24,631 bases of DNA. Source: SBBG01 sp033717875. Its GTDB lineage: Bacteria > Pseudomonadota > Gammaproteobacteria > Ga0077554 > Ga007554. The position numbers were made by a program, and so were the translations under genes. Under the pieces are notes generated by a model. It had not been told where the DNA came from. It saw only the letters and a program-made list of their open reading frames with translations, and did no database searches. Positions 16,227-24,631 of the stretch are shown piece by piece. The first letter of the stretch is position 1. Each line of letters opens with the position of its first letter. The stretch spans positions 1-24,631 of the forward strand of contig JADDKJ010000046.1 of the NCBI GenBank assembly GCA_033717875.1, written 5' to 3'.

Positions 16227-19200
16227 TCAGCATGACAACTTTCCGATGCCCTCGCGCAATCCGGCAAAACCGATGAGCCGCGTACCGCTGCCGCAGGTGA
16301 GCGAAACCGCATCCACGCCGCCCCGCGTCGAGTTCGCACCGCCTTGCATCAATCCCGCAAGGCCGGACAGATCGGCACCCTGGCTCGGGTTGTTCCAGGC
16401 GGGCAGTCCTTGGCGCTCGGCATCGAGCCGATTCAGCGCATGGGCAAGTTCGGACCAGTGGCGCCGGAAATCGCTCTCTTCATGAGCCTCGATCGGTTTC
16501 TCGTTTACCTCCTGGTGATCATCCCACTGCGCGAACCAGCCGCGATCGAGCACGGGCAGAGCCGGGTGCGCCGGCTTGGCATCGGTCTTGAAGCCTTCCA
16601 GGAAACGGGCGAGCGGATCGTCATCGCGTGCCGGCTCTGTCCGGCGTCTCGGCTGAGCGGACGCTGCCGTGCCCGGTGCATCGTTGACACCCGTGGGCGA
16701 GCCAAGCGACAGGGTATTCTCGTCGTTACTCAGCCCTTCGGTATTCGTGGGAACGATGGTCGTGTTGCCGAAACTGATTCTGAAGATATCGGAGGCGGTT
16801 GAGCCCTCGCCGCGGCCATCGCTGGCCACGACCTGGATGTCGAGATTGCCCTTGCCGTTGGTCGGCGCCGTGCCGCTGAACGTCCGGGTTGCGGCGTCGA
16901 ACCTCAGCCACGCGGGCAGTGGTTTGCCGTCGGACAACGTGGCCGTGTAAGAAAGGGTGTCATTACGATCGCGGTCGGTGAAGCTGCCCGCGGGAACTTG
17001 CCACGAGAAGGACTTGCCCTTGGCAAGCTGCACGTCAGCCAGCGCGCGGGAAAGTTGTGGAGCGTCGTTGGTGCCTTGCACGGTCACGGCAAGCTCGCCC
17101 GTGGCAGAGGATTGTCCATCACTGGCCAGGTAGGTGAAGCGATCCACCACGCTCTCACCGACGCCAAGCGCCTGCACCCTGGAAGAGAGATCATCCAGCC
17201 CATAAGCGTAGCCGCCGCCAGACAGCAGCGTGAGCACACCATATTCGCCTCGCCAAATTCCCGGGGTGGACACTGAAAGACGACCACCCTCTGGATCGGC
17301 ATCGTTCGCCAGAACATTTCCCCACACCAGCAGCTTGCGATCCTCGATCACGGAGGCCGTGTCCTGGCTGGTGACGGGTGGCAGGTTGCCGCCCGCGACA
17401 TCCAGCGCAAAACTCTGGCTGACGCGTGCTCCTGCGAGGTCGGAGGCGGTGACCTGGATATCATAGCGCCCCGTCGTCGCGGGCGTGCCGCTGAAAACGC
17501 CGGTGGCGGCGTCAAACGACAGCCATTGGGGCAGCGCGGTGCCGTCGGCGAGACGCGCCGAGTAGGTGAGCGTGTCGCCCGCATCGATATCGACAAAGGC
17601 GCCTTGCGGCAGTTGCCAGGCAAAAGGACTGCCCATTCGCGCTGCCTGATCGGTCAGTGTCACGCCGGCCTGCGGTGCGTCGTTGACGTTGGCCACGGCC
17701 ACATTGAAGGTCTGGCTCGCCTGTGCACCGGCGAGATCAGCCGCCCAAATGCGCAGCGATACATTGCCCACATCACCATTACCGGGCAAACCGCTGAAAG
17801 TGCGACTGGCCGCATCGAAGCTGAGCCATGCAGGCAGCGCCGTACCGTCCGCCTGCGTCGCCGAGAATGTCAGCGCATCTCCCGCATCCACGTCGCGGAA
17901 GGTTCTTTCCGGCACGGTGAAAGAGAAGGACGCATCCTCGGTGGCCTGCTGGTCGGTAATGAGCGTGGTAATCTCAGGCGCGTCGTTGGTGTTCGCCACC
18001 CTGACGCGGAAGCTGTGGAACGCGGATGCCCCCAACATATCAAAGCCCTGCACGATGACATCGAACTCACCCACGTCATCGTTCCCCGGCGTGCCGTGGA
18101 GTGTGCGCGTCTGCGCATCGTATTGCAGCCACTCCGGCAGAGGCGTGTCAGCGGATATCACCACACGGGAGAGAACCGTGTCACCCTCCGCGTCGCTAAA
18201 CAGATCATCCGGCAAGGTCAAGCGGAAGGCCGCATCTTCCAGGGCAATCCGGTCGCCGATCGGATTGGCCAGCTCAGGCGCGCGGTTCATGAACTCGCGC
18301 AGGCTGACCGTGCCGCCATCGGCGAATTCGAAGGTATCGATGACCGTGGCGCCAGCGGCGTCGGCCGGGGCGTAATCGTTCACGCGCAACCTGTCACCGC
18401 CGTCACCGTAATAGATCAGCAAATCGTTGCCATCCACCTCGACCCGCACATTCTCGCGCGCAATGCCTGCGCCGAAGGTGAGCACATTGCCCAGGCCAGC
18501 CTCCACCCCGTCCTCGATCGTGTCCTCGCCATCGCCGAGATTGACCACGTAGGCGTCGCGCCCGGCGGCGCCGCGCAGCACGTCGTTGCCTGCGCCACCG
18601 GTGAGCACATCGTCGCCGCCACCGGCATCGAGCACGTCATCGCCGGCATAACCATAGAGCCGATCGCCAACGGTGGTGCCGCCGAGCGCATTGTCGGCAT
18701 TGTCGCCCTCGATCACCACGGTCCATGACACCAGCGTGGCATAATCCACCACCGTGCCATCGGCGAACTCGAAGCGATCCACCGCGTGGCCGCCGCCGAG
18801 TACGTCTTCGGGGTTGAAGCCGGTCAGCCGTACCACATCGCCGGATTCGCCGTAGGGAATGAGCAGGAGATACCCGCCATTGCCATCCTCGGCGAATCGC
18901 AGATTGTTGCGCAGTGTGCTGGCTTCGATACCGGGGCCGAAGCGCAGTACATTGCCCGCTTCCTGCGTGGCGATGTCGTCAATGGTCACTTCACCATCGC
19001 CGAGGTTCACGACAAACACATCATTGCCCGTGCCGCCCGAGAGCATATCGTCACCCGGGGTGGCGTCGATCAAATCATTGCCTGCTCCACCAGAAATACG
19101 ATCCTCCAGGATCGTGCCTCCCAGCGCATCACCGGCATCGGTGCCGACGATGTTGAAGCCGCGCGCGAGCAGCTCCTCGTAACCGATTTCATCGCCCGAC

Positions 19201-22200
19201 GGGCCGAAGCGGAAGCGTTCCACCGCGCGCGGCCCCAGCGGATTCATCGGGTCGAAGCCCGAAAGCCGGATGCGGTTGCCGGTGTTGTCGAGATCGAGAA
19301 TGAGGAAGCCTTCGTTGTCGAAGGAAAGGCGCATGTTGTCGATACTCGTGCCTTCGGGCAGAACCAGCACGTTGGGCTCGCCAGCCTCCTCGGAATCAAG
19401 GATGGTATCGGTGCCGCTGCTGGTTTCGATAACATAGAGGTCACCGCCCGCACCGCCCGAGAGGGTGTCGTCGCCCTCGCGGCCTTCGATCCAGTCGGTC
19501 AGTGCGGTACCCGTCAACACATCGTTCCCGGATGTGCCGATCAGGCGCACACCGCGCGCCAAAAGGTCGTTGAAACTCAGGCTCACATCCTGCCACGGCA
19601 GGCTGATTTCCGCTACCGGCATCTGCATGCCGACCGCGCGTGGATCGAAGCCGGCGAAGCGGATGACATCGCCGTCTTTCGCCAGGCGCAGCAGCAGATC
19701 GCGTCCGTCGAACTCCAGCGACAAGGCGTCGGCATTCACATCTCCGGTGAGGTCGATGCGATTGGCATCCTGGGCGCGCCAGGTCTCGACGATCACGGTT
19801 TGAGTCGGGCGGGCACCCCCTTCCCAATAGATCTGATAGGTGTCGCTGCCTGTACCACCCACCAGACGATCCGCGCCACCATTGCCTTCCAGCGCGTCAT
19901 CGCCGTCGCCGCCGATCAGGGTATCGGCGAAGGCGGTGCCGGAGAGCCAACCACCCTCATCACCGCCGATTTCGGTCCTGCCCGTCGGCTCGATGGAATC
20001 GGCCACGATTTCGCTGCCGTCGGCAAAACGGATGATGTCCACCGAACGGGTTTGCGTCTCGCGATTGGCATCGAAGCCGCGCAGCACCACGCGGTCGTTC
20101 GGGCGGTTCGCGAACTCGATCACCAGATCGCCGTTCCGCTCCGAATAGCGCAGATCCTCGGAGCGGATGCCGGGGCCGAAGCTGAGCACGTTGGGCGCAT
20201 CATCGACGATGCTGCCGTCATTGCCATTCCCTTCCGATACGGCATACATCATAGGTACCTCGCCACCGGAATCCGAGCGCAGCACGCGATGATCGTCATC
20301 AATGACGACTTCTCCGTCGCCGGGCTGGTAGAGATAGATGTCGCCGCCCCATTCGCCGTAAAGCGCATCTCTGCCGGTACCGCCCGAGAGTTGGTCGACA
20401 CCCCAGCCGCCGCGAATCACATCATCTCCCGCGCCACCGTCCAGCACATCGTCGCCGTCGCCACCGTGGATCACGTCGTTGCCTTCACCGCCAACGCCTG
20501 TATCGTTGCCCGCAAGGCCCAGCACAATGTCGTTGCCCGAGCCGGCATCCAGCGTTTCGCCATCCGGCGTGCCATAGAGTACGTCGTCGCCGTCAGTCGG
20601 GGTGTTGGCGGTCAGATTGGCCGTGGTGAAGAGATCGCTCGCCTGCGCGTAGGCCACAGCTTCCAGACCGCCGGCAGGCGCCACCGTGCCGGTAAGCTCG
20701 AAACCGGCGCCGTCGAAAGCGAGAGGTGCGTCCAGATCCGCACCCGCAAACGCCGCGGCGTTGCTGCGTGCCCAACCGGCGAAATCGAAGATACGCGCCT
20801 TGCCTTCGCCGTCAATGAACTGGATGCGTTCCAGATCGCCGGGCAGGTTGTCGGCCCCGGTTTCCTGTAACGTGATCGCGCCGCCCGCACCGCCATCGAC
20901 GAGCAGCACCACGCGCCCGTCACGGTCAAAGGCCGCTGAGAGCCGCTCGGGTGTGATGCCCACGCCATAGGAGAGGGTGTCCAGCCCTTCCCCCGCTGTA
21001 ACCACATCTTGCCCGTCACCGTGATTGAAGACGAACACATCATCGCCGTCGCCGCTTTCCAGCCAGTCGTCGCCCATTTCGCCCGCGATCAGGTCGTTAC
21101 CGGCTCCGACAGACACGTTGTCGTCGCCGCTGCCGGCGGAGACGATGCCGTTCCCGGCGGCAAGGTAAATGTTGTCGCCGTTGCCGCGCGCCTTGACGGT
21201 CACTGATTCTCCCGTATAGTCCGAGATCCAGTCGTCACCCTGACTGCCAAGAAGAATCGACGGATCTCCGTCATAACGCTGCTGCCATCCCAGAATCCCG
21301 CCGTCGGCGCGGGTGATCATATCGGCGAGCGTGAGTTCCGTGCCGTCGGCGAAGCGGAAGCGCCGGATCGCGCCGTGTCCGAGATCACTCCACTCCTGAT
21401 TTTGCAACACCAGCGCATCATCGCCGCCGATGCCCACCACCATGCTCATGTAGCCTACGCTACCCGGCGCGCTGTCCCAACTCCGCTCGCCCAGTTGCAC
21501 CGAAACATCCTCCGGGCGAATGCCCGGCGCGAATAGCACTGTATCGTCGGCCACGCTGGCGGAGGAGGGCAGAGCAATGTCCAACCCCGTGCCCGGCGCG
21601 ACGATGTAGGTGTTTTGCCCGGCCCCGCCGTCGAGCCAATCGCGGTCGGCGCCTCCGTCCAGAGTATCGTCCCCGTCCCCGCCGTGGAGCGTGTCCTGCC
21701 CGGCGCCGCCGGTGAGGGTGTCATTGCCTCCGTGGCCGTAGAGCACGCTGTTTTTCATGGTGCCGGCAAGCGCATCATCGCCTGGCGAACCATAGAGGAT
21801 TTCAGTGTCTTCGCTCACGGTGAGCTTGTCCAGTACATGGCCCACACCGAGTTGCGCGCCGTTGGCGAATTCGAAGCGGTCGATGCGCGGCCAGTGGTCC
21901 AGCCAATCCTTGATGCGGATCGAGTCGCCTGAGGTGCTCAGCGTGACAATGAGATCGTTGCCATCGCGGCTAAAGCCGATGTCGTTTTGGTCGATGCCGG
22001 CCTTGAACAGAATGCGGCCTTGAACATCCTCGATCACATCAAAACCATCGCCCGCACCGAAGTGATAAGTGTCGTCGCCGCCCAGATCCTGGAAGCGGTC
22101 ATCACCCGCACCGCCTTCCAGCATGTCGGACTCACGGCCACCGACGATGGCGTCGTTGCCATCGGTCGCCGCCAGCGCCCGCGTGGCAAGTTCGTCTCGG

Positions 22201-24631
22201 TCCCACATCGTGCCGTCGGCGAACCGCAGCGTCTCGATGCCCGCACCATCCGACCACGGATTGGCCTGGTCACGAACGGTCAACCGGCTGCCATCGGCCA
22301 GCAGAACCGCCATATCGCCCTGCACTGTCCAGCGCACGGTCACATCCGCCGGGGTGATACCGGGTGCGAGCTCCACAACGTCCTGCGTCGCTGCGTCATA
22401 CCCTTCGACGGTCACATCCCGCCCGCCGCCCATTCCGAAACGATAGGTATCGCTACCCGTGCCACCTTCCAGTACGTCATCACCGGCACCGCCGGAGAGT
22501 ACATCGTTGCCGGAGAGTCCCGACAGCGTATCGTTGCCCGCCCCACCGATGATCGCATCGTCACGGCCGCTGAAACCGCGCAACTCCTCGTCCCCAGCCT
22601 CACCCAGCAACACGCGAGATTTAATCGCTTCCGCGTTCCACACCGTGCCATCGGCGAAAACGATTTCTTCCACGGCGTAACGGTCGCTCGCCTCGAAATG
22701 GCGCTTGACGGTGATGGTCTCGCCGGTGTCCCGGATCGTGAGTTTCAGATCGTCCACACTCCACCAGTCACCGGCATCGCGCACCCGCTCCAGCCGCACA
22801 TCATCCGGCGTGACGCCAGCTTTCAGCTCGATACGATCGACTTCGCTCGCGACCCACGAACCCTCGATGAGAGTGTCGTGGCCATCGCCACGGCCGAAGA
22901 GGTAGGTGTCGTTGCCATTGTCGGATACCCTCGGCGTCAAAGTGCGCTCTGCGCGGACCCATTGGCCGTTCTCATAGATCGAATCCCAGCCGGTTGCACC
23001 CATCAACAGGTCATCGCCCGCGCCGCCGTCGATCACATCATCCCCGCTGTTGCCGATCAGCGTATCGTTGCCCGACTGCCCACGGATCGTCTCGGCGACC
23101 GAGGAACCATGGATCACATCGTCACCGCCGGTCGCCTCAGCCACGCTGGCACGTAGGGCATCGTCCTGACTCCATACCGTATCGTCCTCGAAGATATATC
23201 CCCCTACGCCATTGCGACCCCACCATGCGTTGTTGTATGGCACCGTGAGCGTCTCGCCCGTATCGCGGACGGTGAAGGTGAGATTATCCGAGGCATCGAT
23301 CGAGACCTGAATATCGGCGGGGGTGAGGCCGACGAAGCGCACCGTATCGCGCTGTATGCCATTCTCGGCACGATCCATGATCATGTCATGCCCGAAGCCG
23401 CGGCCAAAAACATAGGTATCCGTCCCGCTATTACCGTATAACACGTCGTTGCCCGCCCCGCCGGAGAGCAGATCGTTTCCGAAGCCGCCATGCAGGCGGT
23501 CGTCGCCCCCCTGGCCGAACAGCCGGCCAGCGCCATTGAGACCATAGAGAACATCGTCACCCTCGCCCCCCAGCACGATGTTGTCGCTGGCGCCCAACTG
23601 CCCCGTGTCATTGGCGCCAGTGAGTGTGCGCACCTTGAATTCGGCAAGCAGCGCGGCTATCGCCGGGGTTTGCGGCAGCGTCTCTATCATCTGGTCGAAG
23701 TTCGCCAGCCCTTCCCAATTGGTATCTGAGAGGAACGCACTGGCGTAGCGGTCGAGATCCAGCAGATCGGCCAAGGCATTCTCGGGGTCGGTGGCAAACT
23801 TGTCGGCGAGCATCTGGTTCAGCCGGGCGGCATCCAACCGCAGGCCGTTATCGTCAATGACGAGTTCTATTTGATCCAGATACGGTTTCAGGCGCGTCTG
23901 CATCACCAGCGAGCCATAGACACTGTCCTTCAGGTTGTCGTAGGCCTGATCGATCATGCCGATCTGCCGCTGGAAGAGTGTTATGGATACGTGTGGTGGT
24001 ATCAGAGGTTGCCATCCAGTCCGCCACTGACCATTAGAGTCCTGCCAGCCAACCGGATACCCATAGACAATGTTCAACCCAAGCGCCGCGCCGGAGGTTT
24101 GCTGCTTTTCGCCGGGTAGCCTGAAGAAATACTGGCCATTGAACGCTTCAAGCGCGTGCAACCTGGACTGCAATGGGTCGCTTATCGGAGCAACACGATA
24201 GCGACTGCCCGCCTGCTCTTGCAGGTTCTTCGCCATGCCGGAGGTGTCGGCCCAGGCGGTGAGCAGTTGATCGAGCAGCGCCCGCTGTTCGGCGCGGGTG
24301 GGGGCGGCGGTGAATTGTTCGAGCAGGGTTTGCAAGCCGCCGGACTGGGTTGCCGCCTGCCACAACTCTCGCACATTGCCCGAGCCCTGCATGTTGGGCA
24401 GGATCTTGAGTTCTTCGGGCACTTCGATCTGTTCGGCGAATTTTGTGTCGAAGGTGTCAACCGCCAGACGGAATTCGCCCATGCCGCCGGTCGTTCCATC
24501 CGCACGGGTGAAGCTGCCTTCGCGGGCGAGGGTGTTGCCGTTGGCGAGGCTCTGGTTCTTGAGGGTGTGGGCGAGGTTGAGGCTGGTGATGCCCGCTTCG
24601 GCGAGGGTGAGGAATTCGCCGCCTTGTGAAA
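16227..24631 (-). CDS. Giant RTX calcium-binding protein, C-terminal part (start beyond window)
   Basis: The frame stays open to the right edge, giving 2800 visible residues; the true start is outside. An apparent ATG at 24482 is internal, because upstream codons encode typical RTX sequence (LTLAEAGITSLNL, SFTRADGTTGG). After about 330 residues without repeats come eleven blocks of GGxGxDxLxGG nonapeptides, which bind calcium. Each block is followed by a beta-rich spacer, most ending in a motif like FADGTxW. Four dystroglycan/cadherin-like modules (NDAPE, LPAWLSFDAxTxTFSG) and one VCBS-like module follow, then a charged tail of about 170 residues that would hold the secretion signal. It is likely a secreted or surface protein exported with HlyD. 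Cysteine is absent except for two in the last 22 residues. The enzymatic or adhesive role is unknown because the N terminus is missing. Confidence 0.93.
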   Translation of the reverse strand, partial: SQGGEFLTLAEAGITSLNLAHTLKNQSLANGNTLAREGSFTRADGTTGGMGEFRLAVDTFDTKFAEQIEVPEELKILPNMQGSGNVRELWQAATQSGGLQTLLEQFTAAPTRAEQRALLDQLLTAWADTSGMAKNLQEQAGSRYRVAPISDPLQSRLHALEAFNGQYFFRLPGEKQQTSGAALGLNIVYGYPVGWQDSNGQWRTGWQPLIPPHVSITLFQRQIGMIDQAYDNLKDSVYGSLVMQTRLKPYLDQIELVIDDNGLRLDAARLNQMLADKFATDPENALADLLDLDRYASAFLSDTNWEGLANFDQMIETLPQTPAIAALLAEFKVRTLTGANDTGQLGASDNIVLGGEGDDVLYGLNGAGRLFGQGGDDRLHGGFGNDLLSGGAGNDVLYGNSGTDTYVFGRGFGHDMIMDRAENGIQRDTVRFVGLTPADIQVSIDASDNLTFTVRDTGETLTVPYNNAWWGRNGVGGYIFEDDTVWSQDDALRASVAEATGGDDVIHGSSVAETIRGQSGNDTLIGNSGDDVIDGGAGDDLLMGATGWDSIYENGQWVRAERTLTPRVSDNGNDTYLFGRGDGHDTLIEGSWVASEVDRIELKAGVTPDDVRLERVRDAGDWWSVDDLKLTIRDTGETITVKRHFEASDRYAVEEIVFADGTVWNAEAIKSRVLLGEAGDEELRGFSGRDDAIIGGAGNDTLSGLSGNDVLSGGAGDDVLEGGTGSDTYRFGMGGGRDVTVEGYDAATQDVVELAPGITPADVTVRWTVQGDMAVLLADGSRLTVRDQANPWSDGAGIETLRFADGTMWDRDELATRALAATDGNDAIVGGRESDMLEGGAGDDRFQDLGGDDTYHFGAGDGFDVIEDVQGRILFKAGIDQNDIGFSRDGNDLIVTLSTSGDSIRIKDWLDHWPRIDRFEFANGAQLGVGHVLDKLTVSEDTEILYGSPGDDALAGTMKNSVLYGHGGNDTLTGGAGQDTLHGGDGDDTLDGGADRDWLDGGAGQNTYIVAPGTGLDIALPSSASVADDTVLFAPGIRPEDVSVQLGERSWDSAPGSVGYMSMVVGIGGDDALVLQNQEWSDLGHGAIRRFRFADGTELTLADMITRADGGILGWQQRYDGDPSILLGSQGDDWISDYTGESVTVKARGNGDNIYLAAGNGIVSAGSGDDNVSVGAGNDLIAGEMGDDWLESGDGDDVFVFNHGDGQDVVTAGEGLDTLSYGVGITPERLSAAFDRDGRVVLLVDGGAGGAITLQETGADNLPGDLERIQFIDGEGKARIFDFAGWARSNAAAFAGADLDAPLAFDGAGFELTGTVAPAGGLEAVAYAQASDLFTTANLTANTPTDGDDVLYGTPDGETLDAGSGNDIVLGLAGNDTGVGGEGNDVIHGGDGDDVLDGGAGDDVIRGGWGVDQLSGGTGRDALYGEWGGDIYLYQPGDGEVVIDDDHRVLRSDSGGEVPMMYAVSEGNGNDGSIVDDAPNVLSFGPGIRSEDLRYSERNGDLVIEFANRPNDRVVLRGFDANRETQTRSVDIIRFADGSEIVADSIEPTGRTEIGGDEGGWLSGTAFADTLIGGDGDDALEGNGGADRLVGGTGSDTYQIYWEGGARPTQTVIVETWRAQDANRIDLTGDVNADALSLEFDGRDLLLRLAKDGDVIRFAGFDPRAVGMQMPVAEISLPWQDVSLSFNDLLARGVRLIGTSGNDVLTGTALTDWIEGREGDDTLSGGAGGDLYVIETSSGTDTILDSEEAGEPNVLVLPEGTSIDNMRLSFDNEGFLILDLDNTGNRIRLSGFDPMNPLGPRAVERFRFGPSGDEIGYEELLARGFNIVGTDAGDALGGTILEDRISGGAGNDLIDATPGDDMLSGGTGNDVFVVNLGDGEVTIDDIATQEAGNVLRFGPGIEASTLRNNLRFAEDGNGGYLLLIPYGESGDVVRLTGFNPEDVLGGGHAVDRFEFADGTVVDYATLVSWTVVIEGDNADNALGGTTVGDRLYGYAGDDVLDAGGGDDVLTGGAGNDVLRGAAGRDAYVVNLGDGEDTIEDGVEAGLGNVLTFGAGIARENVRVEVDGNDLLIYYGDGGDRLRVNDYAPADAAGATVIDTFEFADGGTVSLREFMNRAPELANPIGDRIALEDAAFRLTLPDDLFSDAEGDTVLSRVVISADTPLPEWLQYDAQTRTLHGTPGNDDVGEFDVIVQGFDMLGASAFHSFRVRVANTNDAPEITTLITDQQATEDASFSFTVPERTFRDVDAGDALTFSATQADGTALPAWLSFDAASRTFSGLPGNGDVGNVSLRIWAADLAGAQASQTFNVAVANVNDAPQAGVTLTDQAARMGSPFAWQLPQGAFVDIDAGDTLTYSARLADGTALPQWLSFDAATGVFSGTPATTGRYDIQVTASDLAGARVSQSFALDVAGGNLPPVTSQDTASVIEDRKLLVWGNVLANDADPEGGRLSVSTPGIWRGEYGVLTLLSGGGYAYGLDDLSSRVQALGVGESVVDRFTYLASDGQSSATGELAVTVQGTNDAPQLSRALADVQLAKGKSFSWQVPAGSFTDRDRNDTLSYTATLSDGKPLPAWLRFDAATRTFSGTAPTNGKGNLDIQVVASDGRGEGSTASDIFRISFGNTTIVPTNTEGLSNDENTLSLGSPTGVNDAPGTAASAQPRRRTEPARDDDPLARFLEGFKTDAKPAHPALPVLDRGWFAQWDDHQEVNEKPIEAHEESDFRRHWSELAHALNRLDAERQGLPAWNNPSQGADLSGLAGLMQGGANSTRGGVDAVSLTCGSGTRLIGFAGLREGIGKLSC
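16755..18290 (-). repeat. Cadherin/dystroglycan-like Ig module array inside the RTX gene
   Basis: About 100-residue modules recur at roughly 300-base intervals. Each starts near NDAPE/NDAPQ (or NRAPEL) and contains a PxWLxFDAxTxTFSGxP signature. Four are of the CADG type. One at about 17065-17390 is VCBS-like (NVLANDADPEGGRL). They sit after the last calcium-binding block and before the secretion tail, and would act as stiff spacers. Boundaries are approximate. Confidence 0.8.
18520..23625 (-). repeat. Eleven RTX nonapeptide blocks inside the giant RTX gene
   Basis: Blocks of GGxGxDxLx repeats begin near 23625, 23140, 22600, 22170, 21820, 21250, 20600, 19970, 19550, 19150 and 18710, each about 100-280 bases long. 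Each is followed by a D(T/V)YxFGxGxGxD-like capping strand and a related spacer of 70-120 residues. Such repeats fold as calcium-bound beta-rolls after export. The blocks vary in length and quality; those at 21250 and 19970 are the most degenerate. Confidence 0.85.

Noticed and set aside
16111..16485. Plus-strand frame of 124 codons crossing the RTX-hlyD gap
   Set aside because: It is built from the 18-bp hairpin and antisense RTX tail sequence, with no ribosome site.
18786..20870. Plus-strand open frame of 694 codons opposite the RTX gene, with several others nearby
   Set aside because: It is antisense to a clearly coding RTX repeat region; the repetitive GC-rich codons keep the other strand open. 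No domain signal or ribosome site.
18520..23625. Regularly recurring short motifs that could suggest a CRISPR or satellite array
   Set aside because: The periodicity is the RTX nonapeptide code (9 codons) in an uninterrupted reading frame, with no constant repeat and unique spacer pattern.

Overview
The window looks like a chromosomal segment of a GC-rich proteobacterium, most likely a gammaproteobacterium. The evidence is the order dapA, bamC, MBL-fold hydrolase on one strand, single-copy housekeeping genes (priA, purT, proB, folD, leuC, srkA), and a high-GC coding style. The genus cannot be named from sequence alone.

Layout, left to right. Positions 1-125 hold the 5' end of an IS110-family insertion sequence reading off the left edge. 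Next, on the minus strand, come an MBL-fold hydrolase, bamC and dapA, with a 182-bp near-perfect palindrome between dapA and bamC. The dapA-priA gap (3105-3520) holds a dapA promoter, a frameshifted 5' remnant of an ISNCY-like transposase, and a 104-bp element with 24-bp inverted repeats that resembles an IS5-type MITE. priA (minus) is divergent from an HDOD-domain gene (plus). A small unknown gene (minus) is divergent from grxC-purT (plus, ATGA overlap). proB follows, preceded by a palindromic repeat. Positions 9717-11072 look like a lone integron gene cassette: one gene for a predicted PD-(D/E)XK nuclease, with integron-type core sites at both ends, wedged next to folD. folD (minus) and leuC (plus) are divergent. 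leuC overlaps srkA, and leuD is absent. A second IS110-type left end and a 20-bp-arm palindrome fill the srkA-hlyD gap. The right third is a type I secretion locus on the minus strand: the C-terminal 2800 residues of a giant RTX protein (start outside the window), an 18-bp hairpin, then hlyD.

How the genes work together. DapA (lysine/diaminopimelate), PurT (purine), ProB (proline), FolD (one-carbon) and LeuC (leucine) are biosynthetic. BamC belongs to outer-membrane protein assembly, PriA to replication restart, and GrxC and SrkA to redox and stress handling. The RTX protein and HlyD form a substrate and adaptor pair whose ABC transporter is not in the window. The accessory content is dense for a core region: at least five distinct mobile or palindromic element types sit in the intergenic gaps.

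The most promising leads are the orphan cassette nuclease (a candidate one-gene defence cassette), the pair of IS110 left ends that share a covarying hairpin and abut the same palindrome family, and the two cysteines confined to the extreme C terminus of an otherwise cysteine-free giant RTX protein.
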